From contig CAYWIT010000011.1 in the NCBI GenBank assembly GCA_964458415.1, positions 1 through 64,000 of the forward strand: a DNA stretch of 64,000 nucleotides. Direction: 5' to 3'. Shown here one piece after another: positions 18,393-26,731 of the stretch. The DNA comes from CAYWIT01 sp964458415 (GTDB lineage Bacteria > Pseudomonadota > Alphaproteobacteria > Micavibrionales > UBA2020). Position 1 is the first letter of the stretch. The number at the start of each line of letters is the position of its first letter. A program made the translations under genes and the position numbers. The notes below the pieces were generated by a model. It was not told the DNA's origin. It saw only the letters and a program-made list of their open reading frames with translations, and did no database searches.

Positions 18393-18937
18393 GGCTCAAT
18401 CGAAATAGTTAAAGTTGAATTGTAAGACCCGCCCGGAGCTGCCAAAAGATCCCCACTGGCAAAATCAACTTGCATATTTGCACTGTTACCACCCGCCGTG
18501 CAATCCGTTGACTGGGTATTTGCCCCGGTCTTCGCATGCGCCGTATTATAAGTTACAGCCTGATTGCCTGCCGTTCCTGTCGTGGCATTCCACTTGACGG
18601 AGTACGGGATATCCGCCGTGGCCGTTCCATTTTGCACGGAAAACCCTGCTGCTGACATACTGGAGCTGTCTGTCACACGCACCTTGTAATCCCCATTCGC
18701 ATTATTGGAATAAATGCAAATATCATTGTTAGCGCTTAGATTTCCGGAGCCTGGATAAGCGCCAAATGAAAAATCGTTCAATCCACTGATTCTAAACTTG
18801 GCAGGGATAATAACTGTAATATCTGCCGTTGCCGTTGACGTCGTCCCTAGGGAGCCCTGTGTGGCAGAAAATGCAGAGGCCGGGGCCAGAACCCCTGCTA
18901 TTAATACAGTAATTATAAATAACTTTGCATTGTTCAT
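18389..18937 (-). CDS. Spore coat U-like (SCPU) pilus subunit
   Basis: This 182-residue protein is the first gene of the minus-strand pilus operon. A signal peptide (cut after SAFS) is followed by the extension TQGSLGTTSTATADITV and an SCPU domain with Cys in DICIY and STDCTAG. It is a paralog of the plus-strand subunit at 14027-14578. The ATG at 18937 gives a normal signal peptide. A frame extension to 19012 would put 25 residues ahead of it and is rejected, although the ribosome-binding site before 18937 is poor. The end overlaps the next subunit by 4 bases (ATGA). Confidence 0.83.
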   Translation of the reverse strand: MNNAKLFIITVLIAGVLAPASAFSATQGSLGTTSTATADITVIIPAKFRISGLNDFSFGAYPGSGNLSANNDICIYSNNANGDYKVRVTDSSSMSAAGFSVQNGTATADIPYSVKWNATTGTAGNQAVTYNTAHAKTGANTQSTDCTAGGNSANMQVDFASGDLLAAPGGSYNSTLTISIEP

Positions 18938-18990
18938 AAATATGACGCCGCCCCACAAGTACTTACGGTGCATAAACTTAAGACTTAGCG

Positions 18991-19019
18991 AAAGTAACAG
19001 CTTCCTCCCCAAATGTCAA
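18991..19019 (-). promoter_or_regulatory. Promoter of the SCPU pilus operon
   Basis: On the minus strand a consensus -35 box TTGACA (19019-19014) is followed after exactly 17 bases by TACTTT (18996-18991). Transcription would start near 18984, leaving a leader of about 47 bases before the first subunit gene. Confidence 0.6.
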
Positions 19020-19031
19020 AATGCGTTAAAT

Positions 19032-19043
19032 TGACAATTGTCA
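19032..19043. promoter_or_regulatory. 12-bp palindrome, candidate operator
   Basis: TGACAATTGTCA is a perfect palindrome, ending 13 bases upstream of the -35 box of the pilus operon promoter, a position typical of an activator site. The binding protein is unknown. Confidence 0.35.
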
Positions 19044-19304
19044 TTCAAATTTAGCAAATTTAAGGATAAAGAAGAAATGCATTTTACGAAAATTTATAAC
19101 GAAGTTTCCCTACGAATATTTCTGTTCAGGTTTCTGGAAATAAATTAAAAAAATATTTACTTTCTGTAAATAGGCGCTTCATTTCCATACCATTCCGCCT
19201 TTACATTTATAGAAACAATCTTAACATGGCGACAGTTCAGAAAATATCCGACTCAGTAACGAGGCTGCAATCATGTAAGCCTCATGAAACAAGGAGAACC
19301 TGCC

Positions 19305-21566
19305 ATGTCCATGCGCAAAAAAATTCTCAACTCTTTCAGAAAAAGCCTTCCCCCCCTCTCCCAATCAGAAAAAGAGGCTTTGGAAGTCGGCACCGTTGGC
19401 TGGGACGGCGAACTTCTCAATGGCAGCCCCAACTGGGAAAAACTGTTCTCCCTGAACAAACCGCAACTGACCCCCGAAGAGCAGGCCTTTGTTGACGGCC
19501 CGACCACAGAATTGTGCAAAATGCTCGACAACTGGCAAATCCAGAAAGATGACGATCTGCCCCCTGAAGCCTGGAAATTCATCAAGGAAAAAGGCTTCAT
19601 GGGCATCGAGATTCCGAAGGAATACGGTGGCCTTGGATTCTCCTCGCAGGCGCATTCCGCCATTGTCATGAAGCTCTCCAGTCGCAGCATCACCGGTGCC
19701 ATTACTGTTATGGTTCCAAACTCCCTCGGACCAGCAGAGCTGATCCATGAATACGGTACGAAAGAACAGAAAGAATACTATCTGCCCCGCCTTGCCAAAG
19801 GCGAAGAAATTCCCTGCTTCGCCCTGACAGGCCCCGAGGCCGGATCGGACGCGACCAGCATTCCCGACCTTGGTGTTGTTTGCAAAAACGAAAAAGGCGA
19901 GCTTGGCATCCGCCTGAACTGGGAAAAGCGGTATATCACGCTGGGCCCTATCGCCACACTGATCGGTCTGGCTTTCAAACTGGAAGATCCCGACAATCTG
20001 CTCGGCAAGGATAAAGTCGATCACGGCATCACCGTTGCGCTGATCAAGCGCGACACCCCCGGCGTCGAAATTGGCGAACGTCATGCCCCCATGGATATTC
20101 CGTTCCTCAACGGCCCCAACCGCGGCAAGGACGTATTCATTCCTCTCGAAAATATTATCGGCGGCCCCGACCGCGCCGGTCAGGGCTGGCGCATGCTGAT
20201 GGAATGTCTGGCTGTCGGTCGCGCTCTCTCGCTTCCGGCACAATCGACTGCGGCAGCAAAGTTCTCCAGTCAGGTGACGGGCGCCTATACACGCGTACGC
20301 CGTCAGTTCAATTCTCCGATCTCGAAATTTGAAGGGATCGAAGAAGTTCTGGGCCGCATGGCCGGCGAGACCTATATGATGAACGCGGCCCGCACCGCAA
20401 CAGTGCAGATGGTGGATCAAGGCGAACGCCCGACAGTTCCCTCCGCTATCGTCAAGTATCACCTGACCGAAAAAATGCGCAAAATCGTCAACGACTCCAT
20501 GGATGTCCACGGCGGCAAAGGCATTTGCAACGGCCCGAACAACTATCTGGCGAACATGTATAAGGGCGTGCCTATCGCGATCACCGTGGAAGGCGCCAAT
20601 ATCATGACCCGCAACCTGATCATCTTCGGTCAGGGCGGCGTTCTTGCCAACCGTTATATCGTGAAGGAACTGGAAGCGGCGAATGATAAGGACGACGCTT
20701 CCGCATGGCGCAAAATGGTCAGCGCCTTCAGAGGCCATTTCCTGAACGGCATCAAAAGCACGACAAAAAGCCTGTGGTACGGCGTGACCGGCGGGCGCGG
20801 CGGAAAAATTCCGAAAGGGGTCGAAGCAGAAACCAAAAAATACTACAAGACCATCAACCGCCTCAGCGCTTCCTTCAACCTTGCTGCTGACACAACGCTG
20901 GCGCGCCTCGGCGGCGGGCTGAAGCGCAGGGAACGTGTCTCGGCACGTCTTGGCGATGTTTACAGCAACCTGTATCTCGCCTCTACCGTGCTCTGGTACT
21001 ACGAGAAAACAGGGCAGAAAAAAGAAGACCTTCCCCTTGTCCACTGGGCCTGCACCAAAGCATTGTATGACGCAGAGCAGGCACTGGACAAAGCTCTGAA
21101 AAATCATCCTGATCGCATGCTCGGCAAACTGCTGCGCCCCTTCATCTTCCCCGCCGGATTGCGGCAGGAGCCCCCGACGGACAAAATGGATGCCAAAGCC
21201 GCCGACATCATCCGTGAACCAGGCCAGATACGCAACCGCTTGACCGACGGCATTTTCACGCCTCTCAACGAAAATGAGCCCTTGGCAAAGCTGGAACTGG
21301 CTTTCCGCAAAAGCGTGGAAACGGAGCCGCTTGAAAAGAAACTGTCCCAAGCGCAAAAAGACGGCATCATCATGCCCGCTGTGCGGCGCATTGATCTGCT
21401 GGAAAGCGCAAAGACGGCTGGCGTCCTGACTGATGGCGAGTACAGAAAACTCATCGCGGCAGATGCAATCCGCCGCGAGGTTATTATGGTCGATGCTTTC
21501 GAACAGAAAAAACCAGAAGCGGAAAAGAAAGCCGCTCCTGCTGCGCCGGGTCCTAAACAGCCGTAA
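19305..21566 (+). CDS. Acyl-CoA dehydrogenase, FadE-like (DUF1974)
   Basis: The 753-residue protein carries out the first oxidation step of fatty acid beta-oxidation. It has the acyl-CoA dehydrogenase N, middle (CFALTGPEAGSDAT) and C-terminal domains (AIVKYHLTEKMRKIVNDSMDVHGGKGI, about 370-500), then the DUF1974 extension (about 500-720) typical of the long FadE class. A short Lys/Ala/Pro tail ends it. The ATG at 19305 follows AAGGAG at 10 bases. A terminator follows at 21588. Citrate synthase is next, so fatty-acid carbon and the TCA cycle enzyme sit side by side, each with its own promoter. Confidence 0.93.
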   Translation: MSMRKKILNSFRKSLPPLSQSEKEALEVGTVGWDGELLNGSPNWEKLFSLNKPQLTPEEQAFVDGPTTELCKMLDNWQIQKDDDLPPEAWKFIKEKGFMGIEIPKEYGGLGFSSQAHSAIVMKLSSRSITGAITVMVPNSLGPAELIHEYGTKEQKEYYLPRLAKGEEIPCFALTGPEAGSDATSIPDLGVVCKNEKGELGIRLNWEKRYITLGPIATLIGLAFKLEDPDNLLGKDKVDHGITVALIKRDTPGVEIGERHAPMDIPFLNGPNRGKDVFIPLENIIGGPDRAGQGWRMLMECLAVGRALSLPAQSTAAAKFSSQVTGAYTRVRRQFNSPISKFEGIEEVLGRMAGETYMMNAARTATVQMVDQGERPTVPSAIVKYHLTEKMRKIVNDSMDVHGGKGICNGPNNYLANMYKGVPIAITVEGANIMTRNLIIFGQGGVLANRYIVKELEAANDKDDASAWRKMVSAFRGHFLNGIKSTTKSLWYGVTGGRGGKIPKGVEAETKKYYKTINRLSASFNLAADTTLARLGGGLKRRERVSARLGDVYSNLYLASTVLWYYEKTGQKKEDLPLVHWACTKALYDAEQALDKALKNHPDRMLGKLLRPFIFPAGLRQEPPTDKMDAKAADIIREPGQIRNRLTDGIFTPLNENEPLAKLELAFRKSVETEPLEKKLSQAQKDGIIMPAVRRIDLLESAKTAGVLTDGEYRKLIAADAIRREVIMVDAFEQKKPEAEKKAAPAAPGPKQP

Positions 21567-21587
21567 GAGCATCACTATCTGATTATC

Positions 21588-21626
21588 AAGGAGCTCCCGC
21601 ACCCCGTGGGAGCTCCTTATTATTTT
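21588..21626 (+). terminator. Rho-independent terminator after the acyl-CoA dehydrogenase gene
   Basis: A perfect 11-bp stem (AAGGAGCTCCC at 21588-21598 with 21608-21618), a 9-base loop and a T-rich tail (ATTATTTT) begin 21 bases after the stop codon. Confidence 0.85.
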
Positions 21627-21675
21627 ATGAAATTAATTTGTACATTACGGAATACTGCAGTGCGTCACGAATTGT

Positions 21676-21704
21676 TTGAAGTCTTTTACAAAGTAACTTA
21701 TTAT
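21676..21704 (+). promoter_or_regulatory. Promoter of citrate synthase gene
   Basis: TTGAAG (21676-21681), a 17-base spacer and TATTAT (21699-21704) form a good sigma-70-type promoter. The predicted start near 21711 leaves a leader of about 44 bases before gltA. Confidence 0.5.
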
Positions 21705-21754
21705 TAATCCGGGTGTCGTACCCTGTTCAAAAATAGCTATTACCGGGGAAAAGC

Positions 21755-23077
21755 ATGAGCAACACAATCGCCGAGAAAACCAACCCGCAACAAACCGTCA
21801 CACTGATTGACAACGCGACCGGCAAGAAATTTGAATTTCCCGTGATGGACGGTTCGGTTGGCCCCCGCGTCATCGATATCCGCAAACTTTATGCAGAAAC
21901 CGGCATGTTCACCTATGACCCTGGCTTCACCTCGACTGCGGCCTGTGAAAGCGGCCTGACCTATATTGACGGGGACAAAGGCGTCTTGCTGCATGGCGGC
22001 TATTCTATCAAGGAACTGGCCGAGAAAAGCGACTTTCTGGAAGTCTGTTATCTTCTGCTCAACAAGGAACTGCCTAATAAAAGCCAAAAAGAGGATTTTG
22101 TTCGCACCATCACCAATCACACGATGGTGCACGAACAAATGCAGTTTTTCTTCCGTGGATTCCGCCGCGATAGCCATCCGATGGCCGTTATGGTGGGTAC
22201 AGTTGGCGCGCTCTCCGCCTTCTATCATGACTCCCTTGATATTGATGATCCAAAACAGCGCGAAATCGCCGCATTCCGCCTGATCGCCAAAGTACCGACT
22301 ATCGCCGCCATGGCTTATAAATATTATATCGGCCAGCCTTTCATGTATCCACGGAATGACCTTGCCTATGCCGAAAATTTCCTCTACATGACTTTTGCCG
22401 TCCCGTGCGAACCTTACCGTCTCAGCCCAACCCTTGCCCGCGCCATGGATCGCATCCTGATCCTGCATGCGGATCACGAACAAAACGCCTCTACCTCTAC
22501 CGTCCGTCTGGCCGGCTCATCCCGTGCCAACCCCTTTGCCTGCATCGCTTCCGGCATCGCCTCGCTTTGGGGCCCTGCGCACGGTGGCGCCAATGAGGCC
22601 GTTCTTGAAATGCTCGAGGAAATTGGCCATGTCAGCCACGTTCCCGAATACATCAAACGCGCCAAGGACAAAAATGATAACTTCCGCCTGATGGGTTTTG
22701 GCCACCGCGTCTATAAAAACTATGATCCCCGCGCAGAAATCATGCGTAAAACCTGCCATGAAGTTCTGGCCGAACTGGGCATCAAAGATCCCCTGTTGGA
22801 TCTGGCCATGGAGCTGGAGAAAATCGCGCTGGAAGATCCCTACTTCGTCGAAAAAAAGCTCTATCCCAATGTGGATTTCTATTCCGGCATCATCCTGAAA
22901 GCAATGGGTTTCCCGACCTCGATGTTTACGGTACTCTTCGCCGTGGCACGGACCGTTGGCTGGATTTCACAATGGAAAGAAATGATCGAGGAACCGACAC
23001 AAAAAATCGGCCGCCCGCGCCAGCTTTACACCGGATCGGGCGAACGCCCCTTTGTGCCGCTGGACAAGAGAAAATAA
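21755..23077 (+). CDS. gltA: Citrate synthase, type II
   Basis: Citrate synthase condenses oxaloacetate and acetyl-CoA. The 440-residue protein is the NADH-regulated-size class seen in proteobacteria. The active-site His lies in LWGPAHGGANEAV, a second in GFGHRVYKNYDPRA, and the Asp in PNVDFYSGI. The N-terminal small beta domain (VTLIDNATGKKFEFPVMDG) is present. The ribosome-binding site is GGGGAAAAGC. The gene is convergent with the queuosine-salvage gene, with only 4 bases between stops and no clear terminator. Confidence 0.97.
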   Translation: MSNTIAEKTNPQQTVTLIDNATGKKFEFPVMDGSVGPRVIDIRKLYAETGMFTYDPGFTSTAACESGLTYIDGDKGVLLHGGYSIKELAEKSDFLEVCYLLLNKELPNKSQKEDFVRTITNHTMVHEQMQFFFRGFRRDSHPMAVMVGTVGALSAFYHDSLDIDDPKQREIAAFRLIAKVPTIAAMAYKYYIGQPFMYPRNDLAYAENFLYMTFAVPCEPYRLSPTLARAMDRILILHADHEQNASTSTVRLAGSSRANPFACIASGIASLWGPAHGGANEAVLEMLEEIGHVSHVPEYIKRAKDKNDNFRLMGFGHRVYKNYDPRAEIMRKTCHEVLAELGIKDPLLDLAMELEKIALEDPYFVEKKLYPNVDFYSGIILKAMGFPTSMFTVLFAVARTVGWISQWKEMIEEPTQKIGRPRQLYTGSGERPFVPLDKRK

Positions 23078-23081
23078 GCCG

Positions 23082-24035
23082 TCAATACGCCGCTGTCAGC
23101 GTCCGGTGCACAGGCTTTTCCTGCAGCTCCGGCGCGTATCCCCGTGCCCAGAGAATATGATCCAGATTGACGGAAGTGACATTATACCCCTGCCGCACGG
23201 CTTCGGCTTTCATCAGCTCGACCGCATGAATGGCAGCAGCGCGGATTTCCGTTTCAGCTGCGCTCCCCGGATCCAATTCCGTGCCCGCGTTTATGGCCCG
23301 CGTAAGCTCCGTGACATATTCGAGAATCCCATCGCAATAAAGAACATGCGGCACCATGTTGTCGGCAAAAATAGTCAGTTGATCGATATCCGCAAAGACA
23401 TCCCCGCCCAAGGCCAGATGGATATCGGCAGCCAGAATTTGCGCCCGTTTGCAAAACATGACCTCACGGCCTTTATACATCGCAATATCCTGAAAAGACG
23501 GCCAGACCGTCACAGTTTCCACCAGTGCTACTGCCGACCCCTGCGCCGATTGCAGCAGGCGCATCGGATCCCCTGAAAAATCACTGACCAGACGCGTCCC
23601 CGTGCCCTTCAAATTCCGTGCAAACAAGACCATCAGCGCATCCAGTCGCGGATGCGCGCCCTGCGGAATTGCGAATATCCTGTGGCATTGCTCCGGCATC
23701 GCCGCAGCCCATTTTTCCGGCGTGTTCATTTCATCACGCAAAAAGGCAGCTTTGAGCCCGCAGGCGATAACGTCATATTCCAGCGCAACACCCGCCTCCC
23801 GCGCACAGGCGAAGTACCCAGAGCCGAAATTAATACTGTCCAGCGCCAGAAAATAGGCGACGGTTTCCTCCCGTCTATCCGAAACCAGATGCATTTCAGC
23901 ATCCATCTGCGTGACAAGCGGGTATTTCCCCAGCAGCTCCTGTACATATTTCGCAATACGATCATGACGGATACTGACGTTTTCCGCCTGTTCCGCCACC
24001 CATGCCGCACCCGCCTTGATTTCATCCGTAATCAC
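23082..24035 (-). CDS. Queuosine salvage protein family (DUF2419/QNG1-like)
   Basis: The 317-residue protein matches the family that hydrolyses queuosine 5'-phosphate to release the queuine base. Recognised segments are LALDSINFGSGYF (about 63), PSFQDIAMYKGREVMFCKRAQIL (about 185-207), DIDQLTIFADNMVPHVL (about 221) and GSAAETEIRAAAIHAVELM (about 263). It starts with GTG overlapping the upstream hydrolase stop (GTGA), so the two are translationally coupled. The link to the hydrolase is unexplained. Presence of salvage suggests the cell can take queuosine from outside, which would suit a scavenging or predatory habit. That is inference. Confidence 0.8.
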   Translation of the reverse strand: MITDEIKAGAAWVAEQAENVSIRHDRIAKYVQELLGKYPLVTQMDAEMHLVSDRREETVAYFLALDSINFGSGYFACAREAGVALEYDVIACGLKAAFLRDEMNTPEKWAAAMPEQCHRIFAIPQGAHPRLDALMVLFARNLKGTGTRLVSDFSGDPMRLLQSAQGSAVALVETVTVWPSFQDIAMYKGREVMFCKRAQILAADIHLALGGDVFADIDQLTIFADNMVPHVLYCDGILEYVTELTRAINAGTELDPGSAAETEIRAAAIHAVELMKAEAVRQGYNVTSVNLDHILWARGYAPELQEKPVHRTLTAAY

Positions 24036-24850
24036 TGCGGCAGCTCCGCATCAGCCTGACGATCCAGCCATTCCAGAATGACATGCCCCGCATGGTGCTC
24101 ATATAAATCATTATGCGCCCCCCCATTGATAGAGACGAATTCCTTCGGATGATTGGCGGCTTCATAGAGCGCCTTGCCCAGCCTGTGCGGAACGGCATTA
24201 TCTTCATCGCCATGCACAATCAGCAAAGCGGTCTTGATCTGCCCTATTTTATTCAGGTTTTCGTATCTGTCCCACATCATGTATTCAACAGGCAAAAACG
24301 GATAGGCCCCTTTCGCCACATCGACCGCACTGGTAAACGGCGATTCCAAAATCATGATCGGCGGCTGAATTTCCAGCGCCATTTGAACGGCAACGCCGGA
24401 TCCCAGACTCTCGCCATACAGCACAAGCTGTGCCACACTATAACCCTGCCCATCCAGCCATTTCAGGGCCGACCGCGCATCCTTGTACAAGCCTTCTTCG
24501 GAAGGAGAACCGGCATTGCCCCCGTATCCCCGATACTCGCAGAGATAAACGCCATAGCCCCGCTCTAGAAAATATTGAGCCTTGATAGCACGATGCGCCA
24601 TATACCCGCCGTTGCCATGATAGAAAACGACAATACGTCCATCCTTTTCTTTTGGCGGCGCAAACCACGCCCGCAAGGACAGGTCATCCTCTGTTCTGAC
24701 CGTGATTTCCTTCATCGTCGGCGCATCGCTTCTGGCGGGATCCCCGGGAGGGCTTTTGTCCGGAAAATACTGCAAATGACGCTGAAACAGGAACGCCGCC
24801 ACCAGCACCAGAATATACCCTGCGGCAAGATAAAACAGTATCCGTGCCAT
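24032..24850 (-). CDS. Membrane-anchored alpha/beta hydrolase (ABHD13/17-like)
   Basis: The 272-residue protein has one N-terminal membrane segment (LFYLAAGYILVLVAAFLF) and then an alpha/beta hydrolase domain. The oxyanion motif is VVFYHGNGG, the nucleophile Ser is in LYGESLGSG (about 147), the acid is probably Asp in VHGDEDNAVP, and the His is in NGGAHNDLYEHH. This group includes thioesterases and acyl-transfer enzymes, and the substrate cannot be told from sequence. It lies 2 bases after the ABC exporter stop and overlaps the queuosine-salvage gene by 4 bases, making a three-gene operon. Confidence 0.85.
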   Translation of the reverse strand: MARILFYLAAGYILVLVAAFLFQRHLQYFPDKSPPGDPARSDAPTMKEITVRTEDDLSLRAWFAPPKEKDGRIVVFYHGNGGYMAHRAIKAQYFLERGYGVYLCEYRGYGGNAGSPSEEGLYKDARSALKWLDGQGYSVAQLVLYGESLGSGVAVQMALEIQPPIMILESPFTSAVDVAKGAYPFLPVEYMMWDRYENLNKIGQIKTALLIVHGDEDNAVPHRLGKALYEAANHPKEFVSINGGAHNDLYEHHAGHVILEWLDRQADAELPQ

Positions 24851-24852
24851 CC

Positions 24853-26643
24853 CTAGGCGCTTTCCTTCATCAGCGTGCCGTAAAGACGCGCGTAAGCTCC
24901 ATTTTTTGCCACAAGAGCGGCATGATTTCCGCTTTCGACAATATGCCCGTCATCCAGCACATAAATGATATCCGCCTCCATAATCGTGGAAAGACGGTGC
25001 GCGACGACAATCGTTGTCCGTCCTTTTTGCAAACGTTCCAGCGCCGTTTGCACAAGACGTTCAGACTGCGTATCCAGCGCGGAGGTCGCCTCGTCCAGCA
25101 GCAGGATCGGCGCATTCCGCAGCATTGCACGCGCAATCGAAAGACGCTGGCGCTGACCACCGGAAAGCTTGACGCCGTTTTCACCCACGCGCGTATCATA
25201 GCCTTCCGGCAGCTCCATGATGAACTCATGCGCTGCCGCCATCTTTGCCGCCTCAATAATTTGTTCCTCCGTCGCGCCCATAGTACCGTAAGCAATATTA
25301 TCCCGCACGGTATCATCAAAAATAGCGACTTCCTGACTGACAAGCGCCATGGCACCGCGCAGGCTCTTTAGCGTGACATTGCGAATGTCCTGCCCGTCAA
25401 TGCGTATAGCACCGCTGGTAATGTCATAAAAGCGCGGGATAAGATTAAGTATCGTCGACTTCCCCGCCCCCGATGCCCCGACCAGCGCCACTGTTTTTCC
25501 GGCTGGCGCGACAAAAGAAACATGATCCAGCGCCACTGTTCCATCCGGGTAAACAAAACCGACATCCTCAAAAGAGACTTCCGGGCTCTTCACATGAAGC
25601 TCAACGGCATCCGGCCTGTCGCCGATCTGGGGAATAATATCCAGCAGCTGGAACAGCCTGTCCACGGCAGCCAGCCCCATTTGCATGACATTATTCAGCT
25701 TGGCCAGACGTTTCATCGGCTCGAAAGCCAGTAAAAAAGCGGTAATGAAGGAAAACAGCTTGCCCGCCGTACTGGTGCCTTCCAGCACCTGCATCCCGCC
25801 GTATATCACAATCGTGACAACGGCAACGCCGCTTAGAATTTCAGTAATAGGCGAGGCAACGGCAGAGACCTTGAACGTCTTGCACATCAGATTAAAAATA
25901 TTCTCAATGATCACATTAATCCGTGACTTTTCAAATTCCTCCATGCCGTAGGCCTTGACATGACGGCTCCCCTGAAAGGCCTGCCCCAGCATTCCCGTCA
26001 GGGTTCCCATCTCGACCTGCATGGATGTCGAAACCCTGCGCAGTTTCTTGCCGAGCCGCGTCATCACATAGGCGGCCGCCGGAAAGACAAACAACGAAGC
26101 GACTGTCAATTTCCAGTCCTGATAGAACATGACGCCGATCAAAAAAAGCAGGGTCATCGAATTCTTGCCCAATCCGGTCATGCTTTCCGTTACGGCTGTT
26201 CTGATCATGGCCGTATCCGAGATAAAACGTGACAGTAACTGCCCACTTTTCTGCCCATGAAAATAGGACAGGTCAGCATTAACAAGATGCGCAAACATAT
26301 CCCGCTTGATATCGCTTACAATCCGCTGCCCCATCCGGCTCATCAGCACCGTATGGCCATACGTCGCAAGTCCTCGCAGCGTGAAAACAGAAAAAACAAC
26401 AGCCGCTACGGGAATCAGCATTCCGGCGTCCTTGTCCGTAAAGACTCTGTCGATAATCGGTTCCATCATTTTTGCCATCGCGCCCGTCATAGCCGCGGAA
26501 ACCACCATCAACAAAAAAGCAAGCGCCATAGTCCGCAGGCGCGGCCTGATATAAGTCCGGAAAAGCCGCCGGACCAATGGCATTGTTGCCGTCATCGGGA
26601 TCGACGGCCCTGGCATTGTTGCCGGCGAAGATTTGTTAATCAT
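24853..26643 (-). CDS. ABC exporter, MsbA-like (fused membrane and ATPase domains)
   Basis: The 596-residue half-transporter has six membrane helices (about 35-320) and an ATPase domain with Walker A LVGASGAGKST, Q-loop LVSQEVAIFDD, signature KLSGGQRQRLSIARA, Walker B ILLLDEATSALD and the switch His in VAHRLST. It resembles lipid A flippase MsbA and other lipid-linked exporters. With no lipid A genes beside it the substrate stays open. It is the first gene of an operon with a membrane-anchored hydrolase and the queuosine-salvage gene, and is divergent from the patatin gene. Confidence 0.85.
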   Translation of the reverse strand: MINKSSPATMPGPSIPMTATMPLVRRLFRTYIRPRLRTMALAFLLMVVSAAMTGAMAKMMEPIIDRVFTDKDAGMLIPVAAVVFSVFTLRGLATYGHTVLMSRMGQRIVSDIKRDMFAHLVNADLSYFHGQKSGQLLSRFISDTAMIRTAVTESMTGLGKNSMTLLFLIGVMFYQDWKLTVASLFVFPAAAYVMTRLGKKLRRVSTSMQVEMGTLTGMLGQAFQGSRHVKAYGMEEFEKSRINVIIENIFNLMCKTFKVSAVASPITEILSGVAVVTIVIYGGMQVLEGTSTAGKLFSFITAFLLAFEPMKRLAKLNNVMQMGLAAVDRLFQLLDIIPQIGDRPDAVELHVKSPEVSFEDVGFVYPDGTVALDHVSFVAPAGKTVALVGASGAGKSTILNLIPRFYDITSGAIRIDGQDIRNVTLKSLRGAMALVSQEVAIFDDTVRDNIAYGTMGATEEQIIEAAKMAAAHEFIMELPEGYDTRVGENGVKLSGGQRQRLSIARAMLRNAPILLLDEATSALDTQSERLVQTALERLQKGRTTIVVAHRLSTIMEADIIYVLDDGHIVESGNHAALVAKNGAYARLYGTLMKESA

Positions 26644-26731
26644 TTTTAAAGCGCCCTGCTATAGTATGGTGGTGGGGAGTTTAATCAGTTAAAGCCCCCC
26701 TGTAAACAATAAACATAATAAAAAGCAGGTC

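Larger units (their letters stand above)
18938..19304. other. AT-rich divergent intergenic region with promoters
   Basis: These 367 bases separate the pilus operon (minus) from the acyl-CoA dehydrogenase gene (plus). They contain the strong minus-strand promoter at 18991-19019, a perfect 12-bp palindrome at 19032-19043, and a weaker plus-strand candidate TTTACA-N16-TAACAT at 19200-19227. I see no gene in the remainder, which is clearly richer in A and T than the flanking genes. Confidence 0.6.

Noticed and set aside
19031..19036. TTGACA on the plus strand as -35 of the acyl-CoA dehydrogenase gene
   Set aside because: No -10 at suitable distance, and it lies 270 bases before the start; it is half of a palindrome.
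19365..21602. A 745-codon open frame on the strand opposite the acyl-CoA dehydrogenase gene
   Set aside because: It has no ribosome-binding site or family match, is rich in Phe, His and Cys, and mirrors the codon phase of the real gene. Long antisense frames are expected here from codon bias.
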